The position numbers were made by a program, and so were the translations under genes. From assembly GCA_016839955.1 (NCBI GenBank), contig JAEOTI010000052.1:1-9869 (forward strand): 9,869 bases of DNA, written 5' to 3'. Positions 1 through 5,581 of the stretch are shown piece after piece. The stretch is from Candidatus Hodarchaeota archaeon. GTDB lineage: Archaea > Asgardarchaeota > Heimdallarchaeia > Hodarchaeales > YT1-057. How positions within the stretch are numbered: position 1 is the stretch's first letter; each line of letters opens with the position of its first letter. The notes under the pieces are model-generated. The model was given only the letters and a program-made list of their open reading frames with translations. It did no database searches and had not been told where the DNA came from.

Positions 1-94
1 CAATGAAATCCGCCTCTAAGATATAAAGAAAGAATTGTTTTCTAAATTCAATGTTTATCAGTATTATTTTTTTCAAATCAAATATGGAGTCAAA

Positions 95-1099
95 TCATCT
101 TTTTTCAAATGTTTTATGTTTTAATTTCTTTTTAATTCTTAGAAAAAAAGTCAATGTAAGAATGACTATAATAAATTGCCAAGCACTAGAAGATGAATCT
201 TTAGCTGGAGTATATCTGAACGTTTGAAATTCAGATTCGATGCCTTCAAATGAGTTTTCAAAATCTAGATAGTAGCATACCTCTGTCTTAAATTCAGTTG
301 GACCAGGAATATATTTACCTTCTTTATAATTAGGAATTGCAGTTAGAATTGAAATACTTATATCACGGATATATTGAGATATGATGTGAGCATTTTTAAA
401 GGAATAAGAAAGTCCAACACATTCACTCTGTATAGTATTAAAAATACCACTAGTCATACCTGTAAGAGGAGAATGAAGAGCTAACCAGTTAAAACTTCCG
501 AATGTTGGACCACGAGTTACAGAGAAATCTGTTTCTAATGACTCATTTTGTCTCTTCGTACCTTCATCAATAACCACAAGATTAGGGACAGCATTTGAAT
601 CAGTTGAATTAAAGCGTAATAAAACTATGTCAACCCAAACAAGTTCATCGGATCGGCGATTAATTGTAAAATTTCCGAATAGGTAACTAACATTAGGAAA
701 TAATGTCCAAGTAGCATCAATTGATGAAAGGCCATCAGCAAGGATAATTTCAAAGGATATTGAATTATTTCCAGTTGCTTCAGGAGAAATTGAAACACTC
801 TCGTTAAAAGGCATTTGCCAATCAATATACTGAGCTTTGTAAATAAGCCAACCTAGAATTGGATCATTTGTAGGATCTCCATCAGAATCATTGTCATACC
901 TTACTGCTGCAGCTGGATTGGTTGGAAAAAACTCGAAGCTCATATGGTTATTAGAGAGAGTGTAGAGACTATCAACTGATGACTTCTGTGTGTCTTTGTG
1001 AAAGGAAGGCGTTTGTTCGTCTCCAATTGAGTTTAAAGATTGAGAGCTTATGAAGAGAAAAAATAGAATTACTGAAGAAAAAAGAACCCCTAATTTCAT
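95..1099 (-). CDS. Secreted, C-terminally membrane-anchored protein of unknown function
   Basis: 334 residues; I do not recognise the family. Residues 1-20 form a signal peptide (K2, then a hydrophobic run to about residue 18). The C-terminus has a Ser-rich linker (302-305), a hydrophobic helix (about 307-321) and a Lys/Arg-rich tail, so the body should lie outside the cell with a single C-terminal anchor. The body is rich in short hydrophobic/polar alternation typical of beta-sandwich folds. It carries seven N-x-S/T sequons (N70, N99, N111, N136, N143, N164, N185), consistent with archaeal N-glycosylation. D69-x-D71-x-D73-G-D75 resembles a calcium-binding loop. C227 and C275 could pair. No PGF-type sorting motif is visible before the anchor. 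The ATG has only AGGA directly against it and another TAGGA about 11 nt upstream, so initiation is not typical. It follows the thiolase/DUF35 unit but a terminator separates them. Confidence 0.75.
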   Translation of the reverse strand: MKLGVLFSSVILFFLFISSQSLNSIGDEQTPSFHKDTQKSSVDSLYTLSNNHMSFEFFPTNPAAAVRYDNDSDGDPTNDPILGWLIYKAQYIDWQMPFNESVSISPEATGNNSISFEIILADGLSSIDATWTLFPNVSYLFGNFTINRRSDELVWVDIVLLRFNSTDSNAVPNLVVIDEGTKRQNESLETDFSVTRGPTFGSFNWLALHSPLTGMTSGIFNTIQSECVGLSYSFKNAHIISQYIRDISISILTAIPNYKEGKYIPGPTEFKTEVCYYLDFENSFEGIESEFQTFRYTPAKDSSSSAWQFIIVILTLTFFLRIKKKLKHKTFEKR

Positions 1100-1114
1100 T
1101 CCTACTCATTTCCT

Positions 1115-1128
1115 AGAAAATATTTTCT
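1115..1128. repeat. 14-bp perfect palindrome upstream of the secreted-protein gene
   Basis: AGAAAATATTTTCT is its own reverse complement and ends 16 bp before the start codon at 1099. It could be an operator or a small cruciform. It lies in a very AT-rich gap, so chance is a real alternative. Confidence 0.4.
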
Positions 1129-1146
1129 TAAATTAATTAAATCGTT

Positions 1147-1160
1147 AATAAAAATATTTA
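1147..1160 (-). promoter_or_regulatory. Possible TATA box for the secreted-protein gene
   Basis: The minus strand reads TAAATATTTTTATT about 50 bp before the start codon at 1099. This fits an archaeal TATA element with a leader of roughly 25 nt. The surrounding gap is AT-rich throughout, so the assignment is weak. Confidence 0.3.
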
Positions 1161-1177
1161 CTAGTGAAAAATCAAGG

Positions 1178-1208
1178 AAAAAGTTCAGCGAGTGTAAAAA
1201 CACTCGCT
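1178..1208 (-). terminator. Stem-loop terminator of the thiolase/DUF35 unit
   Basis: A perfect 9-bp inverted repeat, AGCGAGTGT (1187-1195) and ACACTCGCT (1200-1208), encloses a 4-nt loop. It is GC-rich against an AT-rich background. Read on the minus strand it starts 13 nt after the DUF35 stop codon and is followed by GAAC and a T5 tract (1178-1182), the layout of an intrinsic terminator. Confidence 0.7.
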
Positions 1209-1221
1209 TAATACAAAATCT

Positions 1222-1887
1222 TTAATCCTTTAACGCAGCAATCCAATCATAAACGGGTTCACAGAGTTGTTTGATCCGTTCTTTCTCAGTAGTCATTGGT
1301 CCGGATTTCCAACTCGGATCCGGCTCAAACCAGAAGTCAATGAGGTTACCAACTCGTTCCTCTTTTGGAGAAACCTTGACTATTACTGGCATTCCACTCT
1401 CAACATGCCATGGTTCATCAATTTTCAGAATATTGGCAACTGCCGTTTTGCTTTCGCCGAGAATCACATAAGCAAGAACAAATGGTAATTTTTTCAACGC
1501 AGATTTCGCAGCAAAGCCACAAACTGTCCAAGCATGAAGCTTACCGGTCATGGGCATTTCTACCCATTTAGTTTTCTCTAATCGACAATCAAGGTTCCAA
1601 CAATTAACTCGAGGTGGAAAGGTTATATCTCCACATTCCGGACATTTGGTTCCAAGAAGTCTACCATCTTCCAACAAGGCTTTAGCATATGGGCTTAATG
1701 CGCCAAGTCTAAACGTATAGAGCATGTCATAATATATTTGTTGTTCTATCCAAACGGATCCTCCAGCTTCTCCAGTTCGAACATTTTGCCAAGTCCAGCC
1801 TTTTTCTGGAACGAGTTCTTGGATTTTTTTCCAATCATTCCATTTGAATTCTTTATTAAAGGGTGTAGGATGCAAATGATCAGTCAT
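1222..1887 (-). CDS. DUF35-type zinc-ribbon/OB-fold acyl-CoA-binding partner protein
   Basis: 221 residues. The central segment has the DUF35 signature: a helix ending in G-R-L-L-G, a zinc ribbon with C82-x2-C85 and C96-x4-C101, the F-P-P-R motif (90-93) and an OB-fold-like beta region (about 106-190). The second Cys pair is spaced by four residues rather than the common two. An N-terminal extension of about 65 residues with W/Y-rich segments precedes the ribbon. DUF35 proteins act as non-catalytic partners of thiolase-fold enzymes: in the archaeal acetoacetyl-CoA thiolase/HMG-CoA synthase complex they help channel CoA intermediates, and in actinobacteria one partners the steroid aldolase Ltp2. 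The gene starts 12 bp after the thiolase-family stop, with AGGTGA six nt before ATG, so the two are surely co-transcribed and probably form a complex. A cytoplasmic location is inferred. Family call is firm; the substrate is unknown. Confidence 0.88.
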   Translation of the reverse strand: MTDHLHPTPFNKEFKWNDWKKIQELVPEKGWTWQNVRTGEAGGSVWIEQQIYYDMLYTFRLGALSPYAKALLEDGRLLGTKCPECGDITFPPRVNCWNLDCRLEKTKWVEMPMTGKLHAWTVCGFAAKSALKKLPFVLAYVILGESKTAVANILKIDEPWHVESGMPVIVKVSPKEERVGNLIDFWFEPDPSWKSGPMTTEKERIKQLCEPVYDWIAALKD

Positions 1888-1899
1888 TCTTTTTCACCT

Positions 1900-3168
1900 C
1901 TAGACCTTTTCAAGAATGAAGTTACTAATACTCGTTCCAGTCCCTGCATGGCTGTTTACAAGACCCACTTCGGCGTCTTTGACTTCATTCTCTTTAGATT
2001 TGTGTTCTTTAGGAATTAAACCCGCCAATTGATAATAACACTCAACAGTGCTCATTAGTCCAGTGGCACCAACAGGATGGCCATAACCTATCAATCCCCC
2101 ACCTGGATTTGTTGGAATTTCACCTTCCATGAATGGTAATTTGTCTCGAACAAACTGTTTTGGTGAAATAGATTCACACCAACCAAGGGCATTATAAATC
2201 TGTACTTCTGAAGTTGAAAATGCATCATGGACTTCAGCAACATCAATTTTTTTGTGAGAATCTTTCCAATCAATCCCTGCCATATCATAAGCCATTTCTG
2301 CTGACCGACGACAGGCTGCAAACTCTGCTAGATCAGGGTATCCTTCACCGTATCTTTGAGTCCAGCCAGGGAATCGATAACGGTCTCCTGCTCGAATGGT
2401 ACATGATGATAAACCCGCTCCGGTAATTTCAACTCGATGATCGGGATTATATTTTCTCGCCCATTCCTCATTACAAACAATGATTGCAGCAGCTCCTTCA
2501 GACATAAAACAACAATCATCTTTTTTCAAAGGATAGGAAATAAGTCTAGAATTCATTACATCATCAACAGATATCTTCTTGCCAACCTGTCGATAATGCT
2601 GGGTTTTTTCGCCTGTGGCCATGGCATTATTCTTGTTCTTTACAGCAATTTCTCCAAAGTCTTCTTCTGTTAAACCATGTTTCTCCATGAAAATTCTAGC
2701 AAGGCCTGCATAATAATTGGTATAATTTGCACCCAACATAGCTTCATACCGAGTGTCAGAAGCAATAGCAATAAATTCTGATCCCTTAGATTGAGAAACA
2801 CTTGCCATTAACTCATATCCACCAATTAAGCAAACATCCCAGAGTCCAGATCGCACCATACCATAGGCTGCGTAGAGGGCAGATCCTCCAGTATTACCCC
2901 CATTATCTATACGGAAATGGGGAACTCCCACTAAACCCAGGTGATCATGAAGAATCCAATATGCGGTCAATTGATGGCTGAAATGTACTGAAAAATGAGA
3001 CCAAACAACTCCTCCATGATCCCGAACATCCTTTAAATGGAAAGCTGGGACATCATGGTAGAGTTGACGAACACAATTAGCCATCATTTCTTCAATTTGA
3101 AGATTTAATGGGTAATCGAAAGGCGACGTGTTGCCGCCAACAATAAACACTTTCTGTTGTTCGGGCAT
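1900..3168 (-). CDS. Thiolase-family protein (SCP2/Ltp2-like) lacking the nucleophilic cysteine
   Basis: 422 residues, the normal length for the SCP2-thiolase group. Conserved thiolase features are H314-D-A-F-S, N354-P-G-G-G, G363-H364-P365-x-G-A-T-G, and a C-terminal G-T-G-T-S loop (409-413). At the place of the usual N-C-A-S/T-G nucleophile motif it reads G90-G91-N92-T93-G94, so Gly91 stands where the acyl-accepting Cys should be. The C-terminal catalytic Cys of classical thiolases is also absent (N405-S-H-A-G). Without that Cys, ping-pong acyl transfer is unlikely. Cys-less thiolase-fold proteins with DUF35 partners include the retro-aldolase Ltp2, so an acyl-CoA aldolase or another C-C lyase role is the best guess. 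Y362, two residues before the GHP histidine, is a candidate catalytic Tyr. The ATG has TAGGCG seven nt upstream. The gene precedes the DUF35 gene by 12 bp. An automatic label of acetyl-CoA acetyltransferase would probably be misleading. Confidence 0.88.
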   Translation of the reverse strand: MPEQQKVFIVGGNTSPFDYPLNLQIEEMMANCVRQLYHDVPAFHLKDVRDHGGVVWSHFSVHFSHQLTAYWILHDHLGLVGVPHFRIDNGGNTGGSALYAAYGMVRSGLWDVCLIGGYELMASVSQSKGSEFIAIASDTRYEAMLGANYTNYYAGLARIFMEKHGLTEEDFGEIAVKNKNNAMATGEKTQHYRQVGKKISVDDVMNSRLISYPLKKDDCCFMSEGAAAIIVCNEEWARKYNPDHRVEITGAGLSSCTIRAGDRYRFPGWTQRYGEGYPDLAEFAACRRSAEMAYDMAGIDWKDSHKKIDVAEVHDAFSTSEVQIYNALGWCESISPKQFVRDKLPFMEGEIPTNPGGGLIGYGHPVGATGLMSTVECYYQLAGLIPKEHKSKENEVKDAEVGLVNSHAGTGTSISNFILEKV

Positions 3169-3208
3169 ATTTAAACGCCTACTCTAAATTATTTCTAATG
3201 ACTATACC

Positions 3209-3252
3209 AAAAAGATTCCTTTAAGTTGAAAATAATGTCGCGGCTTCAACTT
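3209..3252 (-). repeat. Inverted repeat in the SCP2-thiolase gap (attenuator, terminator or operator)
   Basis: AAGTTGAA (3223-3230) and TTCAACTT (3245-3252) form a perfect 8-bp inverted repeat with a 14-nt spacer. With one bulged base the arms extend by two more pairs. On the minus strand a T5 tract (3209-3213) follows nine nt later. It lies in the 111-bp gap between the SCP2 stop and the thiolase start. It could terminate the upstream unit, attenuate read-through, or bind a regulator such as the RHH proteins encoded just upstream. Confidence 0.45.
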
Positions 3253-3279
3253 TAAACCATGTCATTGTGAATAAAGAAA

Positions 3280-3624
3280 TTACATAAAGAACCGTAATAT
3301 TGACTCTAATTCTTTAGCCTCATGAAAATTTCCCCACGTTTTCAGTTCTCCAGTTTTCAAGGCTTCTTTCATTGGTTTTTTTCCTAGTAACAGTTGAGAC
3401 AAAGTTTCACGGCTCAAGATCAACCTCAAATCAAAGCTTGTAGAAAGTCCTTCGTTAACAGCAATTTTTCCATTAGGCCAAAAAACAATATGAAAAGTTT
3501 CCTCTCCAAGGTCAAAATCAATGATTTTTCCATCATAAGTGGAACACCACCGGTTGACTAAATCTTGAAAGTCAGAGTTATCTGATAACATTGTGATGTT
3601 GTTAATTAGATCTTTAACAGACAT
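3280..3624 (-). CDS. SCP2-type sterol/lipid carrier domain protein
   Basis: 114 residues, a single SCP2 domain (typical length 100-120). The hallmark C-terminal half is present: an L-I-L-S beta strand (68-71), a helix ending in L-L-L-G-K (78-82), M-K-E-A-L-K-T-G-E-L-K (85-95), G98-N-F and a last amphipathic helix. SCP2 domains bind fatty acyl-CoAs, sterols or other lipids in a hydrophobic tunnel. In eukaryotic SCPx such a domain is fused to a thiolase. Here the SCP2 gene is the next gene upstream of a thiolase-family gene, so it may carry that enzyme's substrate. The start is supported by AGGAGA eight nt before ATG. It is the last gene of the 4835-3280 unit, 12 bp after its neighbour. There is no signal peptide or membrane segment, so it is probably cytosolic. 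Family call is good; the ligand is unknown. Confidence 0.82.
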   Translation of the reverse strand: MSVKDLINNITMLSDNSDFQDLVNRWCSTYDGKIIDFDLGEETFHIVFWPNGKIAVNEGLSTSFDLRLILSRETLSQLLLGKKPMKEALKTGELKTWGNFHEAKELESILRFFM

Positions 3625-3636
3625 TAAGGGATTCTC

Positions 3637-3882
3637 CTATTCTTTTTCGTCTATCCACTTTAAAATAGCTTTTTTGGCTGCATCTTCAATAACAAATGGA
3701 TTAATCTTCCCATAATTTTCCTTCACTGCCGAAAAGAACCTTTCAGCTTCCTTGGGTTCAAGAATTGTGGTAATACGAGATTTTTTTTCATCAATAAACC
3801 ATTTTGTAGCAAGAGGGAATTCTTGGAAAATCTTTGTCATTTCTTCCTTATTAATTCGGGGTTTACCTAACCATTCTGACAT
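3637..3882 (-). CDS. Small RHH-like protein, function unknown
   Basis: 81 residues. The C-terminal half has the pattern of a ribbon-helix-helix (CopG/Arc-type) module: a short strand (S35-R-I-T-T-I-L), a helix (about 43-57), a turn with G-K-I-N-P (58-62), and a second helix (F63-V-I-E-D-A-A-K-K-A-I-L-K-W). The N-terminal 30 residues are a separate charged segment. RHH proteins usually dimerise and bind DNA, often as repressors, but the fold also occurs in antitoxins, and sequence alone does not prove it here. The start codon directly abuts the stop of the preceding gene (TAAATG), with GAGGTG six nt upstream inside that gene's end, so translation is probably coupled. The protein is compatible with a regulator or subunit tied to the nitroreductase/SCP2 unit. 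Real gene: confident. Fold: moderate. Confidence 0.7.
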   Translation of the reverse strand: MSEWLGKPRINKEEMTKIFQEFPLATKWFIDEKKSRITTILEPKEAERFFSAVKENYGKINPFVIEDAAKKAILKWIDEKE

Positions 3883-4089
3883 TTATTGCACCTCAATTTT
3901 AGGGAAAATCGTGTATTTTTCTCTTGGTGGCCATTCAATTACCACTTCTCTCCGACCTGGGATAAGAGATCCGCGATGAGAGAAAAATTTTTCGAGAATA
4001 ACTTCACAAACTCTCTCAGGGGTTGTCTCTACCCTTTTTGCCATTTCTTGAATCTTTTCAGTTATTTCAGAAGATAGGTTTAACTTCAT
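3883..4089 (-). CDS. Small ribbon-helix-helix protein, possible transcription regulator
   Basis: 68 residues from the ATG at 4089. I chose this start over a longer one at 4143 because GGAGGAGGG lies just upstream with good spacing and because the longer form would overlap the nitroreductase by 52 bp. Residues 1-6 form a strand (M-K-L-N-L-S), 8-20 helix A, 23-36 helix B (P24-E-R-V-C-E-V-I-L-E-K-F-F), which is the RHH/CopG layout. A basic/aromatic tail (38-68, with R46-R-E and W53-P-P-R-E) follows and could bind a ligand or partner. The start is 2 bp after the nitroreductase stop, so it belongs to that operon. It probably forms DNA-binding dimers; targets could be the inverted repeats in this window, but that is a guess. 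The adjoining gene also looks RHH-like, so the two might form a heterodimer. Confidence 0.72.
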   Translation of the reverse strand: MKLNLSSEITEKIQEMAKRVETTPERVCEVILEKFFSHRGSLIPGRREVVIEWPPREKYTIFPKIEVQ

Positions 4090-4091
4090 CT

Positions 4092-4835
4092 TTAACCCTC
4101 CTCCTCTGATCTCAATGAAATTCGTGTGTATGGATTCCCCCAATATTCGTTGAACACAATTCCTTCTAGCGGAAACCTTGAAGGTCCAAGGATACGATCA
4201 GTTCTTGGTATTCCAAAGCATAAAGTTGTAATAATTGAAACACCTGCAGGAATACCAAATCTTTCTTTCAGAATGTATTCTCTCCGTTGATCAATTGTAG
4301 GAAGATTATTCCATCCTACGCCCACACCCAAAGTTGTTGCCATTAACCACATATTCTCAATTGCTAAAGAAGCCGAAACAACTTGCATAAATCCTGTGAA
4401 TGGATATGGACTCAACCAATCAACACTGTCACTAGCGCAGACTAATATGACATCACTCGCATCCTCTGGATAGCGGAAGAGCGATCCGTCCGCGACATTT
4501 TGAACTACTGCAGGTCGGTGCTTGGGTGGTAAATACCAAAGTCGATCTGCTGCAAGCTCGTATGGGATACTCCCAAATACCAAAGTAGCTTGTTCTTGTG
4601 CGATATCCGCTAGCCATTTCTTTGTCTCTTCATCCTGTATTCTAATGAATCTCCAAAATTGCATGTTTTCTGGTGACGGGGCTTGTCTTGCAGCATCTAA
4701 TATCATTTCCATTTTCCATTCAGGGATTTTCATACCTTTTTTGAAATGTCGACAACTTCTACGAGTATAAATTGCTTCAATTACGGTCATTGGGAAGTCT
4801 TTAGGAGATTTAATTGTCATAGAAACTTCTTCCAT
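4092..4835 (-). CDS. Nitroreductase-family FMN oxidoreductase
   Basis: About 247 residues from the ATG at 4835. Numbering from there, R25-R-S-C-R-H-F is the family's FMN-phosphate motif, A52-P-S-P-E-N-M-Q-F-W is the flavin-binding P-S-x-x-N-x-Q-x-W motif, and the C-terminal segment around A157-I-E-N-M-W, G170-V-G-V-G-W and C206-F-G-I-P gives the usual dimer fold with a G-x-P loop. Such enzymes use NAD(P)H and FMN to reduce nitro groups, quinones, enones or other acceptors; the natural substrate cannot be told. Starts are uncertain: an in-frame TTG (4847) and a second ATG (4820, preceded by GGAAGAAG) are alternatives, and 4835 has no close SD. It is the first gene of a unit with two small RHH-like genes and an SCP2 gene. 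By context it may reduce an enoyl or quinone-type lipid intermediate, which is inference. Confidence 0.85.
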   Translation of the reverse strand: MEEVSMTIKSPKDFPMTVIEAIYTRRSCRHFKKGMKIPEWKMEMILDAARQAPSPENMQFWRFIRIQDEETKKWLADIAQEQATLVFGSIPYELAADRLWYLPPKHRPAVVQNVADGSLFRYPEDASDVILVCASDSVDWLSPYPFTGFMQVVSASLAIENMWLMATTLGVGVGWNNLPTIDQRREYILKERFGIPAGVSIITTLCFGIPRTDRILGPSRFPLEGIVFNEYWGNPYTRISLRSEEEG

Positions 4836-4881
4836 ACAAAATATCAATAAAAACCTGATTTTTTCTACTTATGTTTCTGAA

Positions 4882-4890
4882 ATTAAATAT
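4882..4890 (-). promoter_or_regulatory. Possible TATA box for the nitroreductase unit
   Basis: The minus strand reads ATATTTAAT about 50 bp before the ATG at 4835. The expected start site about 25 nt downstream would give a short leader. It is the best TATA-like element in this gap. AT-rich background limits confidence. Confidence 0.35.
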
Positions 4891-4933
4891 CTTAAGATTA
4901 TTAGCTAGAAAGTAGAGTGGTTGAAGTGTAACT

Positions 4934-4971
4934 AAAAAAAAAAGGGAGGATCCTATGGGTTAAATAGGATC
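4934..4971 (-). terminator. Stem-loop plus T10 terminator of the four-helix membrane gene
   Basis: GATCCTAT (4949-4956) and ATAGGATC (4964-4971) form a perfect 8-bp stem with a 7-nt loop. On the minus strand it begins 14 nt after the stop of the gene at 4986-5438 and is followed by CTCCC and ten consecutive T (4934-4943). This is the strongest terminator in the window and separates that gene from the nitroreductase unit. Confidence 0.8.
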
Positions 4972-4985
4972 TATTTTATCAGAAT

Positions 4986-5438
4986 TCATGCAGAAGCTCG
5001 ATATTCGCGAACATAATACCCCACAAGAAGACTCCAGACTGGCACTAAAAGATAGCTAATGGTTACTAGAGCAAAGAAGTATTCTATTCCCGAATCAAAG
5101 ATAATCACTAAGAAGATAGTGTCTAGTACGAATTGGATAACCATTACAGTTACTCCAACGAGTAAAGCTTCTGTAATCCATTCCTCATGATTTATCTCGC
5201 TTGAACTGAAATACCAATAATATGCAATGAGTCCAATTATAATAAATGATGGAATCAAAATCATTTCGAACGGTAAATACTCATCATAGTCTGGACCAAA
5301 TGGTTCTTCTTCTAATTCTTCTTGATCAATTCCAAGAGCCGCCATAACACCCCATGCGAAAAAGAAGGCAAAAACCCAAAGCATGAATCCACTAAGTATT
5401 GCCCTTTTCCATTCATACTTTTCTAAAATAATTACCAT
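4986..5438 (-). CDS. Four-helix integral membrane protein, unknown function
   Basis: 150 residues with four predicted membrane helices at about 12-36, 58-77, 89-113 and 119-142. Between helices 1 and 2 is a very acidic loop (Q39-E-E-L-E-E-E-P, then D50-Y-D-E-Y), which should face outside if the Lys/Arg-bearing N-terminus (E6-K-Y-E-W-K-R) is cytoplasmic. The short tail (V143-R-E-Y-R) is basic, so both ends are probably inside. I recognise no family and no catalytic motif. TAGGAA about six nt upstream supports the ATG. It is a single gene between a terminator downstream and the 141-bp gap behind the acyl-CoA dehydrogenase upstream. It might be a small transporter or sensor accessory, but nothing in the sequence decides this. 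Confidence 0.75.
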   Translation of the reverse strand: MVIILEKYEWKRAILSGFMLWVFAFFFAWGVMAALGIDQEELEEEPFGPDYDEYLPFEMILIPSFIIIGLIAYYWYFSSSEINHEEWITEALLVGVTVMVIQFVLDTIFLVIIFDSGIEYFFALVTISYLLVPVWSLLVGYYVREYRASA

Positions 5439-5557
5439 TTTATTTCCTATCCATATGAAAAATAGCTAATTGATACAGCATTATGAAAAGATTAAGGGTT
5501 TCTTTGTTGTAATCCATGGAATTAGAAAAAAACCATTATCACTTGTATTAAACGACG

Positions 5558-5581
5558 AAAAAATTAGAAATGGGGACATTT
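5558..5581 (-). terminator. Weak terminator after the acyl-CoA dehydrogenase
   Basis: AAATG (5568-5572) and CATTT (5577-5581) make a 5-bp stem with a 4-nt loop. It overlaps the stop codon of the dehydrogenase and is followed on the minus strand by T6 (5558-5563). The stem is short; archaeal termination depends mainly on the T tract. Confidence 0.4.

Noticed and set aside
1..94. Possible gene end or RNA at the left edge
   Set aside because: AT-rich, with no recognisable coding frame, stem-loop or tRNA-like pattern; too short to judge.
2091..2519. Extra minus-strand frames inside the thiolase gene
   Set aside because: They overlap a conserved family gene in another frame, and their translations look non-coding.
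1267..2673. Several plus-strand open frames of 63-93 codons opposite the DUF35 and thiolase genes
   Set aside because: They are antisense shadows of well-supported genes, lack recognisable domains and have no convincing start signals.
4090..4143. Longer N-terminus (18 extra residues) for the RHH protein
   Set aside because: It would overlap the nitroreductase end, and the internal ATG at 4089 has a strong GGAGG-type SD.
5439..5579. Possible small gene or regulatory RNA between the membrane protein and the acyl-CoA dehydrogenase
   Set aside because: 141 bp of AT-rich sequence with only an SD, a weak stem and a T tract; no conserved structure visible.
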